A stretch of 64,000 bases of DNA from assembly GCF_032854445.1 (NCBI RefSeq), contig NC_088304.1, positions 15,353,850 to 15,417,849 of the forward strand, written 5' to 3'. This DNA comes from Liolophura sinensis (taxonomy: Eukaryota > Mollusca > Polyplacophora > Chitonida > Chitonidae). Shown in pieces: positions 37,701 to 50,500 of the stretch. The position numbers and the translations under genes are program-made. Position 1 is the first letter of the stretch. Each line of letters opens with the position of its first letter. The notes under the pieces were generated by a model. The model was not told the DNA's origin. It worked only from the letters and a program-made list of their open reading frames with translations, and did not search any database.

Positions 37701-40053
37701 CCAAATTTGCATACTACATGCATGTATTCATTGATAATGCTCATCACATATGCCGGTTTCATTATCAGTGTCACAGATCAGTTTGCATGAGTACATGTAC
37801 CTGTGATTTATAGATTAGACAGGAGGGTGATAAGAAAAACCGTAGCTTCCATGTAACTGTGTTACCTGACCAGGTATAAACTTCGTTAGTGAATTCCAAC
37901 TGATCAGCTGAGGCCAGAATCAACATGTTTTATGTAAATTAATAATGGATTGTCATTGTGGCTTTAATTAGAGAAAGGTGACAGAAGTTGTGTGGTTATA
38001 GAATATTCATAAAGAGCAGGCTGGGTGTATTTTATAATCACCTACCCTGTACAGTGCCCAATTTATTGCAGGTGATATGTAAATTTCCTGCTCTGTTCAT
38101 GCGATGTGACATAAAGCTCCTCCAGTTTAATTATTATAAAGCCACCTGGTGACAGTACATGTTAACATATGTTTCTGCAGCAGTAGTTTTGTTATGGTGA
38201 ACTACAGATTTTGATACAAAGGCTTTGCCAGTGTGTTGCAAGGAAAGCTGAGTGCAAAGTCATCTGGCTAATCCCATGTATGCATGGACATGTAGCTGAA
38301 GGCATCTTGAGGGATATGTGCATGGGACATTTTCCTGTAACAGTGAATTGTAACATGTGTCCTGGCACTGGATCCTCTTGTGTTACATATCAGGAAATAC
38401 TGGAACCTGTGATGTTATGAACCTCACTCTGTACACAAGTTACCACTGACACAGTGCCACTGAGGGTGATGTGTTTACAAGAAATTTACCACCCCTTTGT
38501 GGTGTCTAGGATAAGAGCTGTTTTAGGTGTCCATCAGAGCAGTGTCTGTGATTTTGGTGTCTAGTCTGATAGGATCAGATGCGGTTGGTGTCTGTCCAAG
38601 CAATGTCCCAATGTGAAGTTCTCCTTCAGTCAATAACCAAATATATGAAGGGTAATTATCATATATACAGGTACTGCAGTTGCTCCTCAGAGAAGACACA
38701 AAGAATGAGAAAATCTCTTTTATTCAGAAGCATTGGCTGTATTAACAGTAAACATCTGCTGTAACAGTAAGTGGTGAGAAGTTTTCCACTGCGATTGTGA
38801 ATTTGAGCAGTTGAACTGACACACTTCTGATTTCATTGTTTCTGTAACAGTGTTAGTTATTTATTCTGGTGTCTAAGTTCAGTAGACACAGGATTCCAAT
38901 AGGACAGTGTTTTCAGCATGAGCTACTCCGGGCAAATGTCATTGTCATATTACGCATGTGCTCGCTGCTTTTGTTAGGGATGCAGTGAAGAAATAAGATT
39001 GATTGTGACGATTTGCCACCCAGTTGTAGTACGTGAAAATCAACTGTTCAATCCGACTTCAGCGTGGTTGTGTAAGTGTTGAGCCCAAAGTTGAGGTGTC
39101 TGTTTGGGAGTCTTCTGGCAACTCTGCTCTCACTGTGCATAGCCTTGGTGTCCAGTTTGGTGTCCAGTATGTGGGTGAAAGTTTGTCAGAAGTTTGAGTG
39201 TCGCTGTAAGAAGTGTGAAACGTCACAGATCTACAACCATGTCAACTGGTACCAGTTCAATGGTTCTCCAGATTTGGCTCTTACAGAAAGCCCGGTAAGA
39301 TGTCTAATCGGTGGCTATGCATTAACAAAAGATTTGCTCATTTATGTTTCTATGGGACAAGAATTAAAATAACATATTGGTATGCTTAAAAATATTTCGC
39401 GTCCACATTGGCGATCAGGTTTAGGGTAAAGACAGGGAAATTGGGTCATTCACGTATCTGAAGACAGATTATAATTTGGCTCACAAGGAGGCATATTACA
39501 TGCAATCTAAGGACTCATTCGTCGGCATGTGACTGAAGAATTGTTAAGTATAATGTTAAACCCAAAGCACTCACTTGCTCACTTAACAAGCCACAGCCAT
39601 TTAACTGCTTGGGGCTACAAGCAGTTAATTCTTCGGTAAGGTTTCTTCGGTAATAGAAATGTATGTTACAATATAAATAATGTGTCAGTTTGGGAGAGGT
39701 TATCAGACACGTGTGTGGGAGAGGTTATAGGACACGTGTATGGGAGAGGTTATAGGACACATGCAGGGGAGAGGTTACAAGACATGTGCACGGGAGAGGT
39801 TACAGGACACGTGCATGGGACAGGTTACAGGACACGTGCATGGGAAAGGTAATAGGACACGTGCATGGGAGAGGTTATAGGTCAGTTGCATGGGAGAGGT
39901 GACAGGACATGTGCATGTGTGCAGACAGACCATCCGATATTTTAAGAGTCGGCACATGCTTGTACATAAAATCTCTAGTTAGTAGATGATTGACTGGAAG
40001 GCAGAATAAATTCTATCAATCTAATGACTCGTTTACTAATTCATGGTTTGTTA

Positions 40054-40114
<61 letters not shown>

Positions 40115-43100
40115 TAAATTAGATGAAAATATTTTAGATACAATAGCATGGCTTCCCATTGGGTATGGTGTATTTCTGTGAAGGGAGAAAGGTAAGGTTG
40201 ATGCCTAACATTTGAAATTTTACTTTACCTAAAGTTTAGCATTTTTCAGATGACACATTTTGCATGAGACTAATCAATTCATCCACCTTATAGAGCAACT
40301 TAAATAGTTTTTGTGTGAAGTTTGATTAATTTTTCATGGCAAAAGACTTAAATGTTGCCATCAAAGGTATCATTTTCAGGCTTTCATTTGCATTTTTTTG
40401 TACGTACCAAACTTAAAGTGAAATAAAGTAATTATATACATTGGTTGTATAGTTTATGTACAGTCAGATGTCTGAGCTATGCTTGATTTAGGTCAGGTGA
40501 ATTGTTAGATATTTATACTGTATATGTAAACTTTATTAAAAGGGAGAATGACTGTAAGAGAATTTAATAACTCTTCACAAAGTGAAGTTAGCAATGTGCA
40601 ACTTTCTTACACAACATCTTGCTTTTGTTAAACCTGGGAAGGCGTGGGAAGGACTTCCAGTAGTTTTGTCTGACAAAGTCTTGTGGTAGGGCTACGTTTA
40701 CTCAGTATTGTCTTAGGTTAGGTTTGGTTCTTTTTAACTGCCTTTAAACATGTTCATACATTCGGTCGTTTATTCTCCCAAACATCAGTCATGTACGTAC
40801 ATGTGGGTGCGTCTGTTATTCTTTGTTTACATGTATTCTGGGACAATTAAGTCACGCAATTTTCCAAGGATCAGTGTAAGGCTCCCGGAAGTTGCCAAAG
40901 GCTTGAATGTCTTGTTGTTCATTACTATGAGAATCTTTCATTTTGATTGGTATTACTTAATGTTGACACCTCAACGTTGTCTTCAACATTTTGTAAAATG
41001 TCAGTTGAACTGTTCTTCAGAATATTCAATATTTTTCAACTTTATGATTTAAAAATTCTGTTTCTGAAAATGTGAACTATGTGAAATAGAATGCAAGAAT
41101 GACAAAAAGATTAGAGCCTCCTCCGTGACAATGTTAAGGGTGTACATGGATGTACTGGCAAAATCTTGCCCGAGAAGAAAATTTGTGCTATCAGCTGCCA
41201 TTGAAATACAGAGGTTTCAATTCCTTCCCATGATTTTGTTAGGTTACTTATCTGCACCTGTGGGGGCCTCCGTGGCTCAGTTGGTTAGCGCGGTGGCCCA
41301 GTGTAATGACCCAGGAGCCTCTCACCGATGCGGTCACTGTGAGTTCAAGTCCAGCTCATGCTGGCTTCCTCTTTGGCCGTACGTGGGAAGGTCTGGCAAC
41401 AACCTGCGGATGGTCGTGGGTTTCCGCTGGGCTGTGCCTGGTTTCCACCCACCATAATGCTGGCCGCCGTCGTATCAGTGAAATATTCTTGAGTACGGCG
41501 TAAAACACCAAATAAATAAATAAATAAATAATTATAACGAGATAAAACCTGAGAGTTCACCAATCAAATAAATAAATAAATCTGTACCTGTGGTTTAGCG
41601 TTTTACATTTACACCATATTTAATCTTTATTTTTTCTTGATATGTGATGGTGATCATGTTAAATTATTGTTGAAGTGCAGTTATGTCCGGCAGAAATGAG
41701 GGCACCTCTTTAGTTATGGATATGTCTGTGGAAATAAAACTGAATGGGGAGATTTAAAAGAAGGGGATTAAAAACCTTTGACCTCTTTGGTCATGGGCTG
41801 TAGTGGCCTCAAGTGTAACACACACTAAAGTGCTTAGCCAACAGAAACTCTGTATGTGTTCGTAGCTGACAGATTTATAGTGTATAGCAAGGTTTCCGGT
41901 ACTCTGGAGACAAAATTCTTCTAAGACATACACGTGTATATGCATACATTCCTCTTAACTCACTGTGTACCATTGATTAGTACACATACAACCTAAGCTT
42001 ACCATGCACACCACTATTCCATGCGTCAGCTATTTCTGCATGGCAATCTCAAAGTTATACATAAAACATTATAACCTGCCAACTCCCTGTGGAAACTTTC
42101 AAGTAAGTGGACTGGAATGTAGGACGGTACACAATGCTCTGCTATTAGTGCGGCAGACTATTGTTCAGCTTCGTTCATGTTTACTATGTGTGTGAAAATT
42201 AATCAAGGATGTCCAAATTGAACTTAAGACTCTCAACTGAGGGTCTAGTGGGGTGGGTATACACTGATACCGGAACCCGCTTTAATCTGCAGCCTTAAGA
42301 TATACAGTCTTTATTTGGTAGTAATTAGCCTGGGATTATAGAAGCTAAGAACGTGTTCTGTTATAAACTCAAACAAACTTCTGACCTGGTTTATAACCAG
42401 GGTAGCTGGCTGAAGGGATTTACAGAATGTATAATTTATAATATAAGCTAAAGAGATATAGGACATTGTATTTGTATGAGTTAAGGAAAAGTTAATACCC
42501 TCCGTGGCAAAAGGTTTTGGAATGGTAATGTTTTTGTGGGGAGCCCTCATTGAGCCTCCATGTAACGTTTACATCTCAGTCACTTCCCCTTTACTTCTTT
42601 AAAACTTCGTCTCCCCGGTAACCGTAGCACGTGTATGATGTACAGATGAGCCTGAATTCGTCAGCAACGATGACAGATTTTTTATTAATGGGCTTATGAT
42701 TTCATTATTACCTGGGTGTGAGGATATGATGTCTGTGGGTTCAGTACATCAGAGACATTTGGTGACTTCAGAGGACTTTGGTTTTGTGATTCAGGTGGAA
42801 CTGGAACAAATGAAGATGAAGTCCGAGAAGCTGGAAAGGGAGAGGAACGAGTTGAAACAGCACTGTGACAAACTGGAAACAAGGGTAAGAGCAAGCAGTT
42901 AGGGGCGAGAGGGAGGGGTAGGGCTGTTCTGCAGGTAATCTGGCCATGGACTATGGGCCCCTTTCACAAACGTTCATCAATCAAACATTTCTGAGCTTTT
43001 GTATTTTTGAGTTAATCTAGCTGTACTTGTGGACCTTCTACACAAACGTTCATAGATCAAATTTTACATTAATTCTTTCCATAAGTATTGTTGTGTGGGT

Positions 43101-46100
43101 TATAGCGCTGTTTTATGACATGATTAATAATGTATAGGAAACATTCATTAACAAATTTGGAAAAGTCTTTTAATACTTACACTTGTTTTGGACTTTCATG
43201 AAAAGAATTTATGTTTAATTTCAAGCTCAGGAAAGAACATGGTAAACTTTTACTTGTACTGTTTTTCATATATTGTTTCAACGAAGTTGGCCAGAGGTCT
43301 TTTGAAATATGTCTTAGCTTCCATTTGGTAATTTATATTCTCTAAATATTTTCTAAGTAGGTGTCTGGAACTGTAATGGTTGTACTCTAATCAGTAAATG
43401 AAGAAACCAGTATCTCTCCACAGATCTTCATGGGAATTGTGTGAAGGCAACTGACTCATTATGTTCACCAAGATTTGTAGTCCTGTCATGATGTCTTCCA
43501 TGATCTCATTTTAGATACTAATTAGTATTCAGTGTCATTGATGCACGTTGCTTTCATCTTCTTATTGCATATGCTATATTAATCAGTGCAAAGCTGTTCC
43601 TGATTTGCAAAGGCAGGTCATTTTTTGTAGTGCATCTTAAAACATTACAAAGTTTCTAGGTACAGTTTGCTCACCCTTCTTTGTACACCCCCCCCCCCCC
43701 TCCCAAAAGGCAATAGTGCTTTTGTTATTGCAAATACAGTGGAAAATGGAACATTGTTGGGAATCTTAGGAACTTAGATGTCTCTGCTGGTAATGTTTTG
43801 TGGTAAAGAATAGTAGGGATAAAAAACAAATCATTCTGCCTATAAAAACAAATACCTTGAACAATCATGGTTGTTCAACAACCAGTTAACATCACTTTTT
43901 AGGCACCAATTTGTAGTTCCCATTGACAGGTGGACAAGAGATTCTTTTGACCACTCACTGACCATGCCACTCTTCAGCATCTGAAGGTGTGAAAAATGTA
44001 TTGAAGAGTTGTCTAAATATTAACACCTCCAACACTAAAGAACTACCATCTGATTTTTTAAAAAATCCATGCATAGATGAATATCCACACGCATAGATAT
44101 AGCTCAATCCTTGAAGTAGTGAAGAAAGCCTTGTTTATTCTCACACCTGTTTGTTCATTGTCTATTTTTTTGCTGTTGTGCTCGGTCAGTATGATTATTG
44201 ATGAGTAGACCTGGCATTACCTGAACACCATGAATACTGCATGTTGATTATTTTGGGGAAATAGGTCATCTGGTAGACATCCAACATGTATTATATAGTA
44301 CATGTTACATACATGTATGTATTAAATGCAACCAGAACATCCTGATTTTATCGAGGATAACATTGCCATTGTGATCAGATTTGAATCCAGTGCGAAACTA
44401 AGATGTTCAGAATTCACACTGACAATCCCTGTTATTGAAGCCAACTGTGATTAAACCACGATATTTGCAGTTTACACCTACATGGATGTGGCTTATTATT
44501 CAGTTTTGGTTGGTATTACGGTATTTTTTATCAGGGTGTGGTGCAAGCATGAATAAATAATTTTGTTTGTATTGTGGGTCATCAGCTGTCTGAGATGACG
44601 GCAGACCTGGCTGAGGAGAACACAACATCAAGTCACGCGGCGGAGATGCTGGAGGTGGAGACTGCCGAGCGGATGAGGCTCGAGAAGGAACTCAAAGACT
44701 TGCAGGTAACTATGACAACTGTCTCCTGTTAATATTAGACAAGAAAAAAAATCTGTTTGAACTGCAACGTTTAATTTAAAGGAGAAGCTGATAGGTTTCC
44801 GGTGAGTTTTGCCAGTGGTTGCCCATGTAAACTCTGCTGAAAAGTGGACCAACCAAACGGATGATGCTCAAGAAGCAACTCAAAGACTTGCAGGTAACTA
44901 TGACAACTGTCTCCTGTTAATATCAGACAAGAAAAGAAAATCTGTTTGAACTGCAAGGTTTAATTTAAAGGAGAAGCTGATAGGTTTCCGGTGAGTTTTG
45001 CCATTGGTTGCCGATGTAAACTCCGCTGAAAAGTGGAACTACTTTTTGGTACATTGTATACATGGTTTTTGAGAGTTTAGTGCAAAACACATTTGCTAAC
45101 ATGGTGCGAGATGATTTTGTTTTCCAAAAGAAGTGCATGTACATCAATCATTTTAGACAACAGGCCTATTTTGCGGTCAAAATTTTACGCTCATGTAGAC
45201 AAGATAATTTTGACAGCAAGGTTGAAATATTGGCATTAGCATATACATGTACTTGTTTTGTTCATTTTCTTTCATAGTTGTTAGCTTAACATAGAACATA
45301 TGGTAATAAAATGTGACCTAAATTTGTGTTGATTGAGCAACTGGACTTAGCTATACTTGACAAGCTTTTAAATGGTCAACTCTATATTTTTATTATCTTA
45401 CAACATTGCTGGCCTGGAAAGCTTAGTATGGTACTGAATCAGTTTTTTTTCGGCCACTTGTTGTTGATCATAGCTGTTATCCTGTTGTGTTGTTGTTGTT
45501 GTTCAGGCCAAATACACGGCTGTAAAGAGACAGTGTGAGAAACATGAGATGGAGCTGATGCAGTCGCGACTGTGGCAGGCGTCGCTTGTGGAGGGGGACT
45601 TGGAGGATGATATTGACGGTCAGTTTCTATTGCAGGGGGAGTAAAACTCACGAGTGATCCATTTAGACATTTGTCTTTTAGTTGTTCATCACACTAGGTG
45701 TCTGTTTAATTTCATTTCAAATTGAATTTCCAGATTTCGCTGCTGCCACCAAAGGTGCACAGTGCTAGCAGGGCTGTTCGGGCAGTCTTACATGAAGCTT
45801 ATGGAGACAGCTTGCCTTTCACTAATACGTACTGTATACATCTGCGGATGGAAATCTATGAATCACATGTGGGAAAGTTTCGCTACTTTATACTTGTCCA
45901 TGACATGGCATCAGGCTCGCTGAGTTCATACTGACTTCCTCTGGAGCCGTACATGAGAAAGTCTTCCAGTAACCTGCTGATGGTCGTGGGTTTCCCCTGG
46001 GCTCTGTCTGGTTTTCTCCCACCATAATGCCGGACGCGGTCGTATAAGTGAAATATTCTTTCGCATGGCGTAAAACACCAATTAAATAAGAAAACAAACA

Positions 46101-47442
46101 GTTTACACACTAAAGTTCTCTACAGTTTTGGTGAGATGCTCAGATGTACATGAATATAATGTACTGTGCACCAGAGAACAAGCCAAGATTATGCAACAGT
46201 TCACAAAACACACCCTCCCCCAGACTCTTAAGTGTTAATAGTATAAACGTAAACAAAAACTTACTGCGTGCTTATGTTGTTCGCAATGGGCAACTGCTCA
46301 CTGTGCATTATGCTGTGGTTGACATTTACATGTACATTGATTTATTTATTTATTTATTTGATTGGCACTGTAAGTCCAGCTCATGCTGGCTTCCTCTCCA
46401 GCGGTAAATAATTTATTTGATTGGTGTTTTACGCCATACTCAAGAATATTTCACTTATATAACGGCCGCCAGCATTATGGTGGGTAGAAACCGGGCAGAG
46501 CCCGTGGGAAACCCACAACCATCCGCAGGTTGCTGACAGACCTTGCCACGTATGGCACATGTACATTGAATTTGGCCTACGTATGTGGATTGTTGTAGTT
46601 TTAGTAGACATGTCTTAAATGTTAAGTATGATTTCTCTCAGCAGATATATGTACCCTGTATGAGAAGCTTCTTAAACTGTTTACGTTTTTCCTGTAGGAA
46701 ATGATTCTGTGTACAAAGACAGATATGAACGGATCGTCCGCGAGCTAGATGTGACGAGGAAAAGATTACAACATCAACACAATGAGAACCTGGAACAAGA
46801 GCAGAACAGTCGGAAACAGGTGGAGAGGAGGGTGAGTTTGGTTATTTATATTGTTGAGTGGTGTTTTGCACCACTGTCAACAATGTTTCACCTAAACAGG
46901 GTGAGTTTAACCATAAGCTAACGGTAAAAGCCCTATCCCAGAAGCATGCCTTACCTGTAGATATGTGTCTCCCCCTCTCTCCCCCAGGTATATGACCTAA
47001 TTAATTTGACGTGCTGCCATGTGTATATTTGATTTACTCAAGCGTGAAAGCCCTCAGAAAGTCAGGCATCCATATCAAAGTAGTGAGAAACAATGTAAAA
47101 AAAAAATTATCTTAGTATAAGAATATTGATGGACTATGGATGAGCGCACAGATAGATTAAGGCCACTTTAGGTAGTATGTTAGGTTCTGGTGATGGGCTA
47201 GAATTATGATCTTCATTGTATTTCTCAAGGAGTTGGGTTGGGTTGAATGCATCAGGGTGTAAGTCTGTGGTAGGCTACATGGATGATTTTAGAGGTTCTG
47301 TCTTATTTTTAGATGTGTGATGTCGGTATAGGGAGTCCAAGGTCAGAGTGAAAAGGTGTAAACCAAACTTTTGCTTTCACATGGCCTTCACCTTTTTTCT
47401 TACCAGTAATCAAGACCGTCATGTCAATTTTTACCAGCGAGA

Positions 47443-47515
<73 letters not shown>

Positions 47516-50500
47516 GCTAGTTTTTACCAAAGTGCATTAACTTCAGGTAGTATGTAGATTGTGGAGCTGGTGCTAGCACTGTGTGGTAGACCAGAGTGGA
47601 CAGTGGATTTTTACCTTGTGGTCTGGTCAGGCTTACCACTCAGCCATAACCCGAGGTGTAAGGAGTCATTTTCACGGAATTGTGTGCGTAGAATTTCCAA
47701 CCATGACGTCTATGTCTCATCCTATCATACGTCCCCAGCTTATCCCCGACCCTTTACACCTCAAACAGGTAATATTAATTATGTGTTGATTTGGTAGCTA
47801 ATGAGCCAGATAATAATGTATCACTTGTTCTGAAGTTAATGACAGGTTCTGTGGGTTTTGTATGTACAAGTGGGAAGATACAGGTAGAATGGATTTGTCT
47901 TCAAGATTCTGGATGTCCAGTTGGATTCATGAATTATATTGCAGTGTTACAAGAAGCACAATGTCCTTTTAAAAACCTAATATTTTACCAAAACATGATT
48001 ACGCCGCTTTCCTGTTTTGTAAACAGTATGTTTGTAGGTTCAGCATGTCAGTGGGAAACAGGACAAGCTTGTTTTTCTCACATAATTTTTAACTTCGGCA
48101 AATATTGATTGGCACACTACATCTGAAGCCAGTGGATATTTTACAAGATAAAAGCTATTTACCAGCTGGTTCATAGGCAACATGCTGTATTTTAGTCAAC
48201 AGTACTGTGCTACAAGTAAATTGGCTTTTAGAGATGTACAAATGTAAAATGGTACAGTAAACAGGCTTAGTGATCTATCACACTGAAAGAATCATGGATG
48301 TATGTATTAGCAATGTACAGGTGAGCAAAACTAATGGGTTGGTGGATTAACTAATGTGGACGCACTCTTAATCGGTTGATCATGAAATGAAGGTTAATTA
48401 AGACATGTTCAGATGTCGAAAGTTGCATGTTTTGAGGACTGAAACCAGTTGAATATCCGCTTGATCACAAGACGGGTACATTTCAATTTTCTTTAATGGT
48501 CACTAAAACGTCTCAATAATGGAAGGCCAGCAGTACTTCAATTAATATATCTAATATATGTAAAATTTTGTATTTTAGCATAATACAACAGCATAAATAC
48601 AAAAAAAAAACCAAAAACAGATGGAAAACAAAATTCCATTGAAATATTGAAACATTAAATGTGCGACTTCTCAGCTTTTTCGGAGTATCTATGCTTTTGC
48701 ACTGTGGCACCCTTCTCAGTTTTTTCGGAGTATCTATGCTTGTGCGCTGTGCACCCTTCTCAGTTTTTTCGGAGTATCTATGCTTGTGCACTGTGGCACC
48801 CTTCTCAGTTTTTTCGGAGTATCTATGCTTTTGCACTGTGGCACCCTTCTCAGTTTTTTCAGAGTATCTATGCTTGTGCTCTGTGGCACCCTTCTCAGTT
48901 TTTTCGGAGTATCTATGCTTTTGCACTGTGGCACCCTTCTCAGTTTTTTCAGAGTATCTATGCTTGTGCTCTGTGGCACCCTTCTCAGTTTTTTCGGAGT
49001 ATCTATGCTTGTGCACTGTGGCACCCTTCTCAGTTTTTTCGGAGTATCTATGCTTGTGCACTGTGGCACCCTTCTCAGTTTTTTCGGAGTATCTATGCTT
49101 GTGCACTGTGGCACCCACTACTTGTGCATGCACGCAGTGCTTGTAAAGTGTACATTGTACATGTACAGGATTTCAGGTCCATGGAAAATGGAGTATAGTA
49201 TTAAAATAAGGTGCGTATTAAAACCTCAAAATTTCATTGGAAGGCTCTGTATGGAGGGAACTGGCATTGGAAAATTCTGATGCACTCATATAAGAGAGGG
49301 CAACTTGACAAGGAATCCAAAGAAATCATTGTTGTGTGATGGTTTGGGGGCTCAGGCATTGTCACGCCATAATGTAGATTTAACCTTTTATAGTAATTAG
49401 CTTGCGTATTTTTTTTTACTAGTGGTTAATGGGATTGCCTAGTGGCTTTGCCTCAGTAAACACTGTTAACTATCGATGAGGCCGTCTGAGTTGGTTAATC
49501 AGTCTGTCCATAGTCTGTTATAACTGTGCATTCAGTAGGCAATAAGGAAAAGTGACACTGTAGGAGACGAACTGCATGAAGTATGTTTTTATTGTGTTAT
49601 GACATAGAAGGTATTCGTCTTGCGTATTCCTCATGTTTAAAATTATGCGTACGTGGACCTCATAGCATACAGCATCTCCTGTAGCATATTTTTGAGCGTA
49701 CGTACGTGAACAGCTGTTTCCCATGCCTGTCAATACTGAACACGTTTCTGGGCATATACATGTAGTTTTTGATTTCCATGCATGGTTCAGAGGGTGTAGG
49801 ATGTCTGTCTATGCATCTTTCAGCAGAAATCTGATAAAACTACGGGTAAGATTTTATAATGCAAATGTTACAATTGGCCGAAGTTACATTAAGCTCCTTG
49901 ATTTTGCAGCTGATGAAAGGCTTGTTCCAGATATCATTTCGTTCTTCTTTGGCACAAAGAAGATTGAAATGCTTAAATCTACATCTTCACCATTACCTTA
50001 TTCCCCATTGGTTAATGCTGTCCTCATTTGCATATCCCAGCTACATGAGGCTCAAGAGGAGGTGGAGGAGCAGAGAAGGCTGGTGACAGCGACCAAGAAG
50101 AAATGCCAGCGCTTAACTTCAGAGATGCAGGATCTCAAGCTGCATCTGGAGGAACAGATGTCCCGCAACAATGACCTGGAAAAGAAACAGCGCAGGTATG
50201 CATTCAGCATTCATTTTGTCATTATACCTATATCTTCTGTTCGTCTGAGCCTTAAGTAAGCTGCATGTAGGGTTGCTTCTTTCAAAGTGTCTGCAGACAT
50301 TGATGTTTCTTAAATGATGTTTTTAAAATTGATGTTTTTAAAATGAGAATTCAGAATTCTTGTCTTGCTTCTGTTCCGTTGACTTTCTGTGGTAAATCTA
50401 GGTTTGCGCGACCTTCATTCAATTGTAAAACATTTTCTGCCAAAACGTTTATTTACACCTACTGTCTAGTGCATGCTGTGTATAGAATGGCCTTGCATGG

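Larger units (their letters stand above)
34755..42794. other. Intron 20, 8 kb, SINE-rich
   Basis: Separates the neck exon from the first coiled-coil exon. Protein spacing across it matches the family without any missing residues, so it probably holds no constitutive exon. It contains SINEs (34803-34956, 35004-35275, 37257-37497, 41263-41580), the CACGTG minisatellite (39692-39920), a TA tract and one copy of a dispersed repeat (40249-40440). Confidence 0.8.
46832..50040. other. Intron 24, 3.2 kb
   Basis: Contains a TA microsatellite (47446-47512) and a 45-bp minisatellite (48664-49116). Several open frames occur, but none has family similarity or good splice sites. Confidence 0.75.

Noticed and set aside
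39076-39372. 98-residue open frame followed by a donor-like GTAAGA, with a Cys-rich stretch ([11 protein letters not shown])
   Set aside because: Tempting as an alternative exon in the 8-kb intron, but the flanking exons already join with the family's spacing, the acceptor is weak and no homology is recognised.
47561-48108. Open frames of 78 and 105 residues in intron 24
   Set aside because: No family similarity or splice support; family spacing is already complete between exons 24 and 25.
48513-49198. 206-residue (-) and 179-residue (+) open frames
   Set aside because: 45-bp minisatellite frames (for example a [12 protein letters not shown] repeat on the - strand); open in several frames at once, which real genes are not.
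49723-50040. In-frame open sequence upstream of exon 25
   Set aside because: Reads open into the exon, but a clear acceptor at 50040 and the exact family spacing place the exon start at 50041.
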